A stretch of DNA of 64,000 nucleotides, taken from assembly GCA_964498065.1 (NCBI GenBank), contig CAZCFZ010000006.1:30992-94991 (forward strand), read 5' to 3'. The notes under the pieces are model-generated. The model saw only the letters and a list, made by a program, of their open reading frames with translations, searched no databases and had not been told where the DNA came from. Shown here in pieces: positions 37,487-46,263 of the stretch. Within the stretch, counting starts at the first letter, position 1, and each line of letters begins with the position of its first letter. Both the position numbers and the translations under genes were made by a program. This stretch comes from FEN-1297 sp964498065 (GTDB taxonomy: Bacteria > Bacteroidota > Ignavibacteria > Ignavibacteriales > Ignavibacteriaceae).

Positions 37487-38335
37487 TTATTTTTGAACAA
37501 ATATTTCCAATGAAATATCCAGGGCTTTTACACTATGCGTTAGTGCTCCGACAGAAATAAAGTCTACTCCGGTTTCCGCAATTTGTTTTACAGTATTTAA
37601 ATCTATCCCGCCGGATGCTTCAGTCTTGCACTTTCCGTTAATAAGGTCAACAGCTTTTTTCATTTCTGTTAGGTTAAAATTATCAAGCATAATAAAATCC
37701 ACATTGCATTTTAAAGCTTCGGTTACTTGTTCCAAGTTTGCGGTTTCAACTTCAATTTTAAAATTAGCTTTGTTCGCCTTTCTAAACTTCTTACAGGCAT
37801 TAACAGATTTAGTTATTGAACCGGCTGCAATAATATGGTTATCCTTAATTAAAAACATATCATACAACCCTATACGATGATTTTCGCAGCCGCCGATTTT
37901 AACTGCTAATTTATCAATGTAACGAAGTCCCGGCGCTGTTTTTCTAGTATCCAGTATTTTTGCTTTAGTATGTTTAATCTTACCGGCAAATTCGTTAGCA
38001 TATGTTGCAATGCCGCTCATCCTTTGTAGAAAATTTAAAGCTGTTCTTTCTGTTGTAAGAATAGAAGCTATATTCCCTTCTACAGTTGCAATTACCTGTC
38101 CGGCTAATATCTTCGCTCCGTCGTTTTTATTTTTTTTAAATTTTAGTTCCGGATCAAAAATATTATATAGGATTTCAAGAATATCGAGACCTGCTGCTAT
38201 TCCATTTTGTTTTACGCGAAATTCCGCTAGGCCGTTTGTGGTTTTTGTAATTATTGCAGAAGTAGTAATATCACCCTTACCTATATCTTCTTGTAATGCA
38301 TTTTCAATGATATTTTTTAATTGAGTGTCTATCAT
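37487..38335 (-). CDS. nadC: Nicotinate-nucleotide pyrophosphorylase (carboxylating)
   Basis: Quinolinate phosphoribosyltransferase of 282 residues, joining quinolinate and PRPP in de novo NAD synthesis. EDIGKGDITTSAII, RTALNFLQRMSGIAT, DTRKTAPGLRYIDKLAVKIGG and ASGGIDLNTV are diagnostic. The ATG overlaps the stop of the thioesterase gene (ATGA). nadA and nadB are not in the window. Confidence 0.96.
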   Translation of the reverse strand: MIDTQLKNIIENALQEDIGKGDITTSAIITKTTNGLAEFRVKQNGIAAGLDILEILYNIFDPELKFKKNKNDGAKILAGQVIATVEGNIASILTTERTALNFLQRMSGIATYANEFAGKIKHTKAKILDTRKTAPGLRYIDKLAVKIGGCENHRIGLYDMFLIKDNHIIAAGSITKSVNACKKFRKANKANFKIEVETANLEQVTEALKCNVDFIMLDNFNLTEMKKAVDLINGKCKTEASGGIDLNTVKQIAETGVDFISVGALTHSVKALDISLEIFVQK

Positions 38336-38751
38336 TTTTTCTCCTTGTAAAAAGGTTTCATTGCTTCAATGAAAAAGCTTGGGGGCCTAACAGGTCTCTT
38401 TGAATCTTTTTTTATAAAAACATGTTCCGTAAAGCCTTCGGAAACTAAATTATTATCTTCTTTTCTATAAATATTATAATCTATATGAATTCTAAGTGTC
38501 GGATAATCTTTAACAAATGATTCGATGATCAGCAAGTCATCATAATAAGCCGGGCTGATATATTTAGCATATGATTCGAGGACAGGGAGCTGATAACCGT
38601 TCTTTTCTATTAAGCTATACGGCAATCCGTTTTCTCTGAGCATTTCTGTTCTTCCCACTTCAAAATATTCCAGGTATTTTCCGTTATAAACAAACTGCAT
38701 CTGATCGGTATCGGCATACCTTACACGTATTTCTGTCCTATAACTTAACAT
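38332..38751 (-). CDS. Acyl-CoA thioesterase, YbgC/4HBT family
   Basis: A 139-residue hotdog-fold protein. The family motif VRYADTDQMQFVYNGKYLEYFE (catalytic Asp in YADTD, Tyr/Asn following) is near the N terminus. It hydrolyses acyl-CoA or acyl-ACP of unknown chain length. Four-base overlap with nadC. Confidence 0.88.
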   Translation of the reverse strand: MLSYRTEIRVRYADTDQMQFVYNGKYLEYFEVGRTEMLRENGLPYSLIEKNGYQLPVLESYAKYISPAYYDDLLIIESFVKDYPTLRIHIDYNIYRKEDNNLVSEGFTEHVFIKKDSKRPVRPPSFFIEAMKPFYKEKK

Positions 38752-38895
38752 GGCACTAATTACGATTTAAAATTTAATGTACAAATTTATTAAAAGGCAG
38801 GTTAAGAGAAAATTTTATTTATAAAGTTCTTTACCCAAGCAGTAATTTTATACTTGAAAGATCTGGTGTAAAAAGTATTTGCAATTTCTTTTATA

Positions 38896-39114
38896 CTAAA
38901 TCTTTTCCCACACTTCTTTGGATATATTTGCCTGTCTTAGAATCCTTGATAATAATTCTTTTCCAATTTCATTTCTATGAGGATTTGGAATAGTAATAGT
39001 TAAGTTCTTTTTTATCATGAAAGGATGTTTACCGCCTGAATAAGGACCATCAAAACCTAATAATTTTAAATACTTCACTAATTCTTTTTGCTTAATAGGA
39101 CCAAATGGCGGCAT
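38896..39114 (-). CDS. hicA: HicA-like mRNA interferase toxin
   Basis: A 72-residue protein with the small dsRBD-like HicA fold: LVKYLKLLGFDGPYSGGKHPFM holds the catalytic histidine of GKHPFM, then ITIPNPHRNEIGKELL. HicA toxins cleave mRNA. The gene overlaps its partner hicB by one base (39114). Order is hicB then hicA, the reverse of the classical E. coli pair. Confidence 0.88.
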   Translation of the reverse strand: MPPFGPIKQKELVKYLKLLGFDGPYSGGKHPFMIKKNLTITIPNPHRNEIGKELLSRILRQANISKEVWEKI

Positions 39115-39362
39115 TAGACAGCAGTTTCTTTTTTAACTTTAATCTCAATACCGTCAACTGTTGGAACGGGAAGATTTTTATAAATACGAAATAATATCCA
39201 TTCTTCCAACACTTGCTCTAATTCATCCCTGCATTCTTCTAAAGTTTTCGCATTTGCATACACTCCAGGGCACTCTCGTATTTCACCGTAATATGAATGA
39301 TCATCATTCAATATTTCATAGTAAGCATGTTTCATTGCTTTTTTAATATACTGTGTTAACAT
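39114..39362 (-). CDS. hicB: HicB-like antitoxin
   Basis: An 82-residue protein with the partial RNase H-like fold of HicB: YYGEIRECPGVYANAKTLEECRDELEQVLEEW. No C-terminal DNA-binding domain is present, so autoregulation, if any, must rest on another feature. It is the first gene of the pair, 30 bases after accA. Confidence 0.88.
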   Translation of the reverse strand: MLTQYIKKAMKHAYYEILNDDHSYYGEIRECPGVYANAKTLEECRDELEQVLEEWILFRIYKNLPVPTVDGIEIKVKKETAV

Positions 39363-39392
39363 GATTTCAACTTATTAAATCTAAATTTTATA

Positions 39393-40343
39393 CTATTCTA
39401 TAAAAGAACCCATTTTACCGAATTTTTCAAGCCTGTTATCTATTAGTTTGTCCGGTTTTATTTTAATTATTTGTTCTAATTCTTCTTTCAAAGCGGTTTT
39501 CAATATTTTTGCAGCTTCCTCATGATCTTTATGCGCGCCTCCCATCGGTTCGGAAACTATTCTGTCAATTAATTTTTGTTCGAAAAGATCCTGTGCCGTA
39601 AGTCTTAACGCTTCTGCTGCCTGTTCTTTATAATCCCAGCTTCTCCACAAAATACTTGAGCAGGATTCCGGACTAATTACCGAATACCAGCAATTTTCAA
39701 GCATTAAAATTCTATCGCCGACACCAATTCCCAAAGCGCCTCCGCTGGCACCTTCACCGATTATAACCACAATAATAGGAACTTTTAATCTGCTCATTTC
39801 AAAAAGATTTTTTGCAATAGCTTCTGCCTGGCCCCGTTCTTCGGCTTCCAATCCGGGATATGCACCGGGAGTATCGATCATTGTTATAATCGGTTTACCG
39901 AATTTTTCCGCAAGCTTCATTAATCTTAAAGCTTTCCTATAACCCTCAGGATTTGCCATACCGAAATTTCTAAATAAGTTGGTTTTTGTATCCCTTCCTT
40001 TCTGATGTCCTATAATCATAACCTTATATTCATCAATGGAGGCAAAACCGCCTACAATAGCTTTATCATCCTTATAACCTCTATCCCCGTGAAGTTCGAC
40101 AAAGTTATTTGTAATTAAATAAATGTAATCTAATGTATATGGCCGGTCGGGGTGTCTTGCAAGTTGAACGCGCTGCCATCTTGTAAGATCTTTATAAATT
40201 CCCTCTTTTAATTGTTTTACTTTTTCTTCAATTTTATTTATTTCATTTCCAATATCCATTTTGTCGGATAGTCTTTTCATTTCTTCAAGCTTTGCTTCAA
40301 GTTCTGCAATAGGTTTTTCAAAGTCTAAAATTGTTTTTGCCAT
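39393..40343 (-). CDS. accA: Acetyl-CoA carboxylase carboxyltransferase subunit alpha
   Basis: A 316-residue subunit that carries the carboxyl transfer from biotin to acetyl-CoA. Coiled-coil N terminus (about 10-55), then RWQRVQLARHPDRPYTLDYI, GYRKALRLM, IDTPGAYPGLEAEERGQAEAIA and SPESCSSILWR. Normal length. Seven bases after the polysaccharide-locus gene upstream. Confidence 0.97.
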   Translation of the reverse strand: MAKTILDFEKPIAELEAKLEEMKRLSDKMDIGNEINKIEEKVKQLKEGIYKDLTRWQRVQLARHPDRPYTLDYIYLITNNFVELHGDRGYKDDKAIVGGFASIDEYKVMIIGHQKGRDTKTNLFRNFGMANPEGYRKALRLMKLAEKFGKPIITMIDTPGAYPGLEAEERGQAEAIAKNLFEMSRLKVPIIVVIIGEGASGGALGIGVGDRILMLENCWYSVISPESCSSILWRSWDYKEQAAEALRLTAQDLFEQKLIDRIVSEPMGGAHKDHEEAAKILKTALKEELEQIIKIKPDKLIDNRLEKFGKMGSFIE

Positions 40344-40349
40344 ACTTAA

Positions 40350-42332
40350 TTAACCGCCTAACATTTTGTTAAGTGTCTTTCCTAAAATTTCCAAATCAAG
40401 CCATATGGTTTGATTTTTTGCATAAAAAATATCGAGATTTTCGGTATTAGCGCCTTCTTTACCTTCAATATACCAAAGGCCGGTCAATCCTATCTTTCCA
40501 AGAAATAAGCTATTAGAATTTTTTAATTCTTTAGGACCAACGAAACTTAATTTACCGGTAAATACAGAAGGAACTTTTAATATAAATTTTTTAAATTCTG
40601 TTTGCTTTTTATTCAGTTTTGAAATCAAATATATGAAAGGATAAATAAAAAACAAAACTAATGAAGCAAGCACACTATCAAATGATCTCTTTACAAGTCT
40701 TGACATAGGTTTGGAAATATTATAACTAATTTCAATTAAAGGAATGTCTTGCATTACTGAAACTGCTGTTTTACCGACAAGGAAATCCAAATTATTACCA
40801 ATTAACTTAAATTCTGCATTTTCATTTTGACAACTAGCCACTATTGCCATTATTTGATGATAGGATAATTCTTCCGAAGAGACTATTACTTCATTTATTT
40901 TTCTTTCATTAATTACTTTCCTAATATTATCAATTGTGCCGATTACCTCAAATCCTTCGATTATATTACCAACTTCTTTGTTTGTTTGGCTAATTAATCC
41001 TGAAATTAAACGAGCATCCGAATGAATTAGCTTTAATTTATTTGCAATCTTTATGGAAGGAGAATTTATTCCTACTATGATTGTTTTTTTATGTTCTAAA
41101 TTTTCAGCATTTAATCCAATCTTAAAAACGATTTTAAGAATAATTCTCCAAGAAATAAGGGCTAAAAATAATATTATATAGGTAATAATGATTGCAGCTC
41201 TGCTGAAAGCATATTGTTTAAAGAAAAAAGTTAATGTTGACACAATAACAAAACTAATTGAAATAGTAAGGAAGTTTTTTATAACTGGCAGGGTATCTTT
41301 TTTATAAATACCCGAAATACTGGAAACAATTATATGAATTAGTGCCGGCATAGTATAAATAACTGGGAAACTATAAGTCGGAAAGCCATGCCAGTTAGAT
41401 ATCTTTCCATATAAAATATTAGCGAAAAAAAGCGATAGATCGAAGAAGAAAAAATCTATAAGGATAGAAGCGAGTATTAATTTTCTTTTTCCAATGAATG
41501 CAAAAAATTTTCTAATAGTAATTGCAGAAAGAAGAATTATCTCAACTAAGAATGATCCCGACAAATGTTTTTTAACAAAAAGATTCATAGCATTGTAAAA
41601 AACTTTTGTTTCATCAAAGCTGCTTCTCTTTGTACTTTCTCCTTTGTAATGAATTATCTGGGTATCATGTACATAGTAAACTTTATACCCTGCTTTTTGA
41701 ATCCTGTAACATAGATCCAGGTCTTCTCCATACATAAAAAATTCCTCATCAAATCCACCGACTTTCTCATAAACTTCCCTTTTCATCATCATGAATGAGC
41801 CGGAAATCGCATCAACTTCATAGGATTGATTTTCATCCAGGTAAGTAAGGTTATAACTAGCAAAAATTCTGCTTCTAGGAAACATGGAGCTAAGACCTGT
41901 CACTTTGCAAAAAGAAGTCCAGGGTCCGGGGAAACTTCGTCTGCAAGCCAATTGAAGTGAGCCGTCGGGATTGAGAATCTTACATCCAGCCAAACCGGCA
42001 TCAGGTGTGTTTCTAAAAAATTCCATCATTTTTTGGAGAGTATCTTCACGAAGCAGCGCATCAGGATTTAATAAAAGTAAATATTTTCCATGCGCAATTT
42101 TTAATCCGAGATTATTTGCTTTGCTAAAGCCTATATTTTTTTCGTTTGAGATTAATTTAACTTCCGGAAATTTGTCTTTAATAAATTCAACACTGCCGTC
42201 ATCGGATGCATTATCAATAATTATTATCTCATAGGAAATGTTTAACGCGGATTTAAATATCGAATGGATAAGATTCTGCAGAAACTCTTTAACATTATAA
42301 TTTACAATTATGATGGATAAATCTAATTGCAT
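40350..42332 (-). CDS. Fused GT2 glycosyltransferase and degenerate phosphoglycosyltransferase-like protein
   Basis: A 660-residue fusion. Residues 1-240 are a WbbL-type GT2 (SIIIVNYNV, NPDALL, EDLDLCYR). Residues 270-400 carry membrane helices, about 405-515 a Rossmann-like CoA-binding domain as in WbaP/WcaJ, and about 535-660 the remains of a bacterial sugar transferase domain: KRSFDSVLASLVLFF at the start and GKLSFVGPKEL ... GLTGLWYIEGKEG ... LDLEILGKTL at the end. The middle of that last domain, where the KFRSM and catalytic Asp-Glu (RIDE) motifs belong, is missing. The GT2 half is probably active; the PGT half probably is not, or it serves as an anchor. Confidence 0.8.
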   Translation of the reverse strand: MQLDLSIIIVNYNVKEFLQNLIHSIFKSALNISYEIIIIDNASDDGSVEFIKDKFPEVKLISNEKNIGFSKANNLGLKIAHGKYLLLLNPDALLREDTLQKMMEFFRNTPDAGLAGCKILNPDGSLQLACRRSFPGPWTSFCKVTGLSSMFPRSRIFASYNLTYLDENQSYEVDAISGSFMMMKREVYEKVGGFDEEFFMYGEDLDLCYRIQKAGYKVYYVHDTQIIHYKGESTKRSSFDETKVFYNAMNLFVKKHLSGSFLVEIILLSAITIRKFFAFIGKRKLILASILIDFFFFDLSLFFANILYGKISNWHGFPTYSFPVIYTMPALIHIIVSSISGIYKKDTLPVIKNFLTISISFVIVSTLTFFFKQYAFSRAAIIITYIILFLALISWRIILKIVFKIGLNAENLEHKKTIIVGINSPSIKIANKLKLIHSDARLISGLISQTNKEVGNIIEGFEVIGTIDNIRKVINERKINEVIVSSEELSYHQIMAIVASCQNENAEFKLIGNNLDFLVGKTAVSVMQDIPLIEISYNISKPMSRLVKRSFDSVLASLVLFFIYPFIYLISKLNKKQTEFKKFILKVPSVFTGKLSFVGPKELKNSNSLFLGKIGLTGLWYIEGKEGANTENLDIFYAKNQTIWLDLEILGKTLNKMLGG

Positions 42333-42337
42333 ACCTA

Positions 42338-43060
42338 TTAATTAAATCCGAATAAACTTCTAATTCTTAATTTCCAAACCATAAAAATTGCTTCTCTAAC
42401 AATTTTTCTCGACATTTTAGATGATCCCACTGTACGGTCAATAAAGATAATCGGTATCTCTCCTATTTTAAAACCTTTTTTCCATGCTTTATAAGTCATT
42501 TCAATTTGAAAAGCATAACCATTTGACTTAATATTATCCAAATCAATCGATTCTAAGACTTCCCGTTTAAAACATTTGAACCCTCCGGTAGCATCTCTAA
42601 TCGGCATGCCCGTAATAAAACGTGTATAGATATTTGCAAAGTAGCTTAATATCAATCTTCTCATCGGCCAGTTTACAACATTAACTCCTTTAACATACCT
42701 GCTTCCTAAAACCAAATCACATTCCTTAATCGATTTAAGAAAATTCTTAATCTCTTTAGGATCATGAGAATAATCTGCATCCATTTCAAATATATAGTTA
42801 TAATTATTCTTTAAAGCGTACTTGAAACCTGCAACATACGCAGTTCCCAGGCCCATTTTTTTCTCCCTGCGAAGCAGTTTTACTTTGTCATTGGTTTTAC
42901 CTAACTCCTCAATAAAATTTCCCGTTTCGTCAGGCGAGTTATCATCAACTACCAGAATATCAATATTGTTTTTATATCTTCCCAATATATCCGGAATGAG
43001 AAGCTGAATATTCTCCAGTTCGTTATATGTCGGAATTATTATTAAGCTTTTTTCATTCAT
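42338..43060 (-). CDS. Polyprenol-phosphate monosaccharide synthase (DPM1-like GT2)
   Basis: About 240 residues. SLIIIPTYNELENI, VVDDNSPDETGN, EMDADYSHDP, DLVLGSRYVKG and ATGGFKCFKREVLESID match DPM1-like enzymes, which load mannose or glucose on polyprenyl phosphate. No C-terminal membrane helices, unlike many bacterial homologues. ATG at 43060 is preferred to the TTG two codons upstream. Lies between the PGT gene and the GT2 fusion. Confidence 0.88.
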   Translation of the reverse strand: MNEKSLIIIPTYNELENIQLLIPDILGRYKNNIDILVVDDNSPDETGNFIEELGKTNDKVKLLRREKKMGLGTAYVAGFKYALKNNYNYIFEMDADYSHDPKEIKNFLKSIKECDLVLGSRYVKGVNVVNWPMRRLILSYFANIYTRFITGMPIRDATGGFKCFKREVLESIDLDNIKSNGYAFQIEMTYKAWKKGFKIGEIPIIFIDRTVGSSKMSRKIVREAIFMVWKLRIRSLFGFN

Positions 43061-43216
43061 ATACAACTATAATTTTGTTTTTAAATTGCATGATACTAAA
43101 AGTATAGTGTTATATTGAACACCATCAAGTTCTTTATGTTTGTGCTATATTCTTTGCTTATAGCGATTTGCGCCTTACTTTTAACGTTCAGCTTTTGCCC
43201 TATGCCGCAGATAGTA

Positions 43217-44620
43217 TCAGTCGTAATGCCCTTTTCCCAATAATACGACAAAAATTGTTCTAAATAAAATTTTAAAGTCCATCCTTAAAGACATGTTTTC
43301 TATATAAAACAAATCATATCGAAGTTTTATTTTAACATCTTCAATAGTTTCATCATATTTGTGTTTTACTTGTGCCCAGCCGGTTATGCCGGGACGAACT
43401 TTAAGTCTTCTTTTATAATACGGGATCTGCTGTGAAAGTTTCTCGACGAAAAACGGCCGTTCAGGTCGCGGTCCGATAATACTCATTTCTCCATTTAAAA
43501 CATTTATCATTTGAGGAATTTCGTCTATACGAACCTTTCTAATAAATTTCCCAACCCTTGTAATCCTGGGGTCATCCTTTTGAGACCAGACAGGCCCGGT
43601 AGTTTTTTCAGCATCTTTTTTCATCGAACGAAATTTGTATATTTTAAAAATTTTTCCGTTAATCCCACATCTTTCCTGTTTGAAAAAGATACTGCCTTCG
43701 CTGTCGATTTTAATAGCAACTGCAGTTATTAAATTAACGGGCAAAGTCACAATAAGAATAAGCAATGAGACAATGATATCCAGTAACCTTTTTAATTTTT
43801 TTTCCCATTCAGGCATCAGCTGGGGCATTACATCAATGAGAGGAATTCCATACAATTGAGATGTTTTAGCCTGACCGCTTAATATTTCATATAAATCCGG
43901 AACGATCTTGAGACCGACATTTTTTGGTTCGCATGTAGCAATTATTCCCACTAATTCGTCTCTGTCTTCTTTCTCCAGCGCAATTATTATTTCCCTTGCG
44001 CCATATTCATCAATTATTTGCGGCAGATTTGAAATCTTCCCCAGAACTTTAGTGCCATTATAATTTATGTTTTGAGTTAAATCCCTGACCGAAACGTAGC
44101 CCACTATGTCTAGACCAAGTGCCGGATGCTCTTTAACCTGTTCATACACTTCATGAGCTTTAGGATTAAAACCTACAACTAAAGCATTTTTCCTTCCAAC
44201 ACCCTTAATTAAAAGACTACGTTGAAAATTTCTTATAAAAAGCCTGCCTATACCAACAAGAGTAAGTAATAATCCCCAATAAATAAATATAAGTATACGG
44301 GTAGCCGAGCCAACACCATTAATGTAGTCATCTATAAAAATTAAAAAAAATAAAATGAAAATTCCGACAAAGGATGCTTTAAATAATGTTGAAAGCTCAT
44401 CCAAACGTGATTCTGCAAACCAGGTTCGGTACATTCCAACAAAAGTAAATATAATTAACCAGTAAAAGTAAATGACAAACATAGGGACAAGAAATTCGGG
44501 CATGGAAAGTAGTTCAAACCAGCCCGATCTTACCCTAAGCTGATAATATATAATCCAGGCAAAATTAATTGTGAAAAAATCAATAATAAGTACAAGTATT
44601 TTCTCAGTAGATTTACTCAT
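43217..44620 (-). CDS. Polyprenyl-phosphate sugar-1-phosphate transferase (WbaP/WcaJ type)
   Basis: A 467-residue initiating phosphoglycosyltransferase. Four to five membrane helices (about 5-130), a CoA-binding-like domain (about 145-260), a re-entrant helix beginning KRLLDIIVSLL, then the catalytic core: FFKQERCGINGKIFKIYKFRSM, the RIDEIPQ dyad, GEMSIIGPRPERP and PGITGWAQV. It transfers a sugar 1-phosphate to undecaprenyl phosphate, the first step of the repeat unit. It has all motifs that the fusion protein downstream has lost. Confidence 0.94.
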   Translation of the reverse strand: MSKSTEKILVLIIDFFTINFAWIIYYQLRVRSGWFELLSMPEFLVPMFVIYFYWLIIFTFVGMYRTWFAESRLDELSTLFKASFVGIFILFFLIFIDDYINGVGSATRILIFIYWGLLLTLVGIGRLFIRNFQRSLLIKGVGRKNALVVGFNPKAHEVYEQVKEHPALGLDIVGYVSVRDLTQNINYNGTKVLGKISNLPQIIDEYGAREIIIALEKEDRDELVGIIATCEPKNVGLKIVPDLYEILSGQAKTSQLYGIPLIDVMPQLMPEWEKKLKRLLDIIVSLLILIVTLPVNLITAVAIKIDSEGSIFFKQERCGINGKIFKIYKFRSMKKDAEKTTGPVWSQKDDPRITRVGKFIRKVRIDEIPQMINVLNGEMSIIGPRPERPFFVEKLSQQIPYYKRRLKVRPGITGWAQVKHKYDETIEDVKIKLRYDLFYIENMSLRMDFKILFRTIFVVLLGKGHYD

Positions 44621-44669
44621 AAAGTATTAATTTTTTAACTTTGAGTTTAAGAATCAACTTCACTAAAAT

Positions 44670-44700
44670 CAAATATACAATACCTTAAGAAATTATTCAT
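44670..44700 (-). promoter_or_regulatory. Possible promoter for the sugar-1-phosphate transferase gene
   Basis: TATATTTG on the minus strand (44670-44677) fits TAnnTTTG, with ATG instead of TTG at 20-base spacing (44698-44700). It lies in the 72-base gap after the methyltransferase gene, partly overlapping that gene's end. An internal promoter would let the initiating enzyme be made separately. Confidence 0.3.
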
Positions 44701-45349
44701 TTACATATGCAGTAATACAAATGAGTTGACCTAATATCTCAGACGTGTACCTTTTAAATCCGGCTTTTTTAATTATCTCATCTAGTTGTTTTTCCGAATA
44801 AAAATAAACCGGGCATCCCCGTAAAGAAAGTCTAATTTTCCTAGCAAAAGCTCTCCAAGTAAAAGATCGCGGGAAGCTGAAAATAACCCTATCTTTAGAA
44901 TAATCGTGCATCTTTTTAATAACATCAAAAGGCTCGCTTATATAATCGAATAATCCGATTCCTATAATAACGTCGAATTTTTGATCCGAATTAAAAGTTA
45001 AAAGATCACCTACTAAAAAATTACAACGGCTGTTTACATTCTCTTTATCAGCCCTTTCTTTGCATACTTGAACCATATTGCCGGCAATATCGATTCCGGT
45101 AACTTCGGCAGCTCCGTTTTTTACAAATTCCATGGAATAAAGGCCAGTACCGCATCCTACGTCCAGAAATGTTTTGCCGTTTATGGGTTTACTATTTTCG
45201 ATAGTATATTGAAACCGGGCATACATATCCCATCTGAATTTTTTATCAAGCCAATTAGAAAATCCGCTTTTCCCGTGAGTATAAATTGAATCGAAGGTTT
45301 GAACTTCTTTATCCCAATATTTCTTTTGTATTTCTAATTCACCGTTCAT
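44693..45349 (-). CDS. SAM-dependent methyltransferase (class I)
   Basis: A 218-residue methyltransferase: motif I FLDVGCGTGLYSMEF (about 61-75), motif II VTGIDIAGNMV and FDVIIGIGLFDYI. C-terminal FYSEKQLDEIIKKAGF resembles sugar or lipid-linked methyltransferases. Substrate unknown; the context suggests a glycan O-methyl group. The start overlaps the stop of the deacetylase gene (ATGA). Confidence 0.85.
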   Translation of the reverse strand: MNGELEIQKKYWDKEVQTFDSIYTHGKSGFSNWLDKKFRWDMYARFQYTIENSKPINGKTFLDVGCGTGLYSMEFVKNGAAEVTGIDIAGNMVQVCKERADKENVNSRCNFLVGDLLTFNSDQKFDVIIGIGLFDYISEPFDVIKKMHDYSKDRVIFSFPRSFTWRAFARKIRLSLRGCPVYFYSEKQLDEIIKKAGFKRYTSEILGQLICITAYVNE

Positions 45350-46155
45350 AAACTCAATGCCTCCTTGATTGTTTGGAATTCAAATTGTGATAATAATTTA
45401 TCCAGTCTGTTTTCCGTCAAACTTAAATTAGTATAATGCCTAATGCTTTTAGAAAAAGAAAGGTTTTGCTTGGGCTGGTTTGGATCAACTTCCCACGGAT
45501 GTATATAAAATACGACTTTTCTTCCCTGGCCATTGCAAATTTCAATCAGTTTTTTAAATATGTAATATGGAAAGAGCCTGAAATAAGCTCCGCCGCTACA
45601 GGGTATTTTTTTACCGAGAATTTCTGCAACGCTCAGCGGTACCTCAGTAATACCGTCTAGTTGATGGATATCTAACTTCGAGTTTACAATACCATAATCC
45701 GGATGAAATCCAATAGGATATATCGATGAGTCATAATGTATACCGGATTCCTTAAGTATTGGCAATGCCCACGAAGTGTTTTTTGTAATAGTGAAAGAGG
45801 GTGCTCTGAAACCCAAAACAGGATTATTTACTATCGATCCGATGGTTACTAAAGCTTTTTGTAAATCTTTATTAAACTCTTCTGGGTTCATTTTGGTTAA
45901 AAGTTTATGAGAATAACCATGAGTTGCTATTTCATGGCCGTCGGCTTCAATTTCTTTTATGAGATCAGGCACTTTTTCCGCAATCCAGCCGAGAGTAAAA
46001 AATGTTGCCGTTACTTTATGTTTTGATAGTAAGCGTAATATTTTTTCTGTATTTTGAACAACATGAAGTTCCTGTTCATCCCAATCCTTGATGTTAATAT
46101 TAAGATTATAAGCGCAAAACCAATCTTCAACATCAACAGTGAAAATGTTTTTCAT
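45346..46155 (-). CDS. Polysaccharide deacetylase, DUF3473 / PEP-CTERM-locus type
   Basis: About 269 residues from ATG 46155 (MKNIFTVDVEDW); an in-frame upstream start would add 22 unlikely residues. NodB fold with DVEDW, TFFTLGWIAEK, EIATHGYSH (metal histidines), FRAPSFT and a C-terminal HPWEVDPNQP segment that marks the subfamily found in exopolysaccharide loci. It should remove N-acetyl groups from the growing glycan. No exosortase gene is in the window. Followed directly by the methyltransferase. Confidence 0.88.
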   Translation of the reverse strand: MKNIFTVDVEDWFCAYNLNINIKDWDEQELHVVQNTEKILRLLSKHKVTATFFTLGWIAEKVPDLIKEIEADGHEIATHGYSHKLLTKMNPEEFNKDLQKALVTIGSIVNNPVLGFRAPSFTITKNTSWALPILKESGIHYDSSIYPIGFHPDYGIVNSKLDIHQLDGITEVPLSVAEILGKKIPCSGGAYFRLFPYYIFKKLIEICNGQGRKVVFYIHPWEVDPNQPKQNLSFSKSIRHYTNLSLTENRLDKLLSQFEFQTIKEALSL

Positions 46156-46263
46156 TTTTACTTTAAAATTGTTAATACTTGCAGGATAAATATAATTAAA
46201 AATAAATATTCTTATAACCAAAATAACGACAAAATGCCTTACATGTAGGCCATAAAAACAGGA

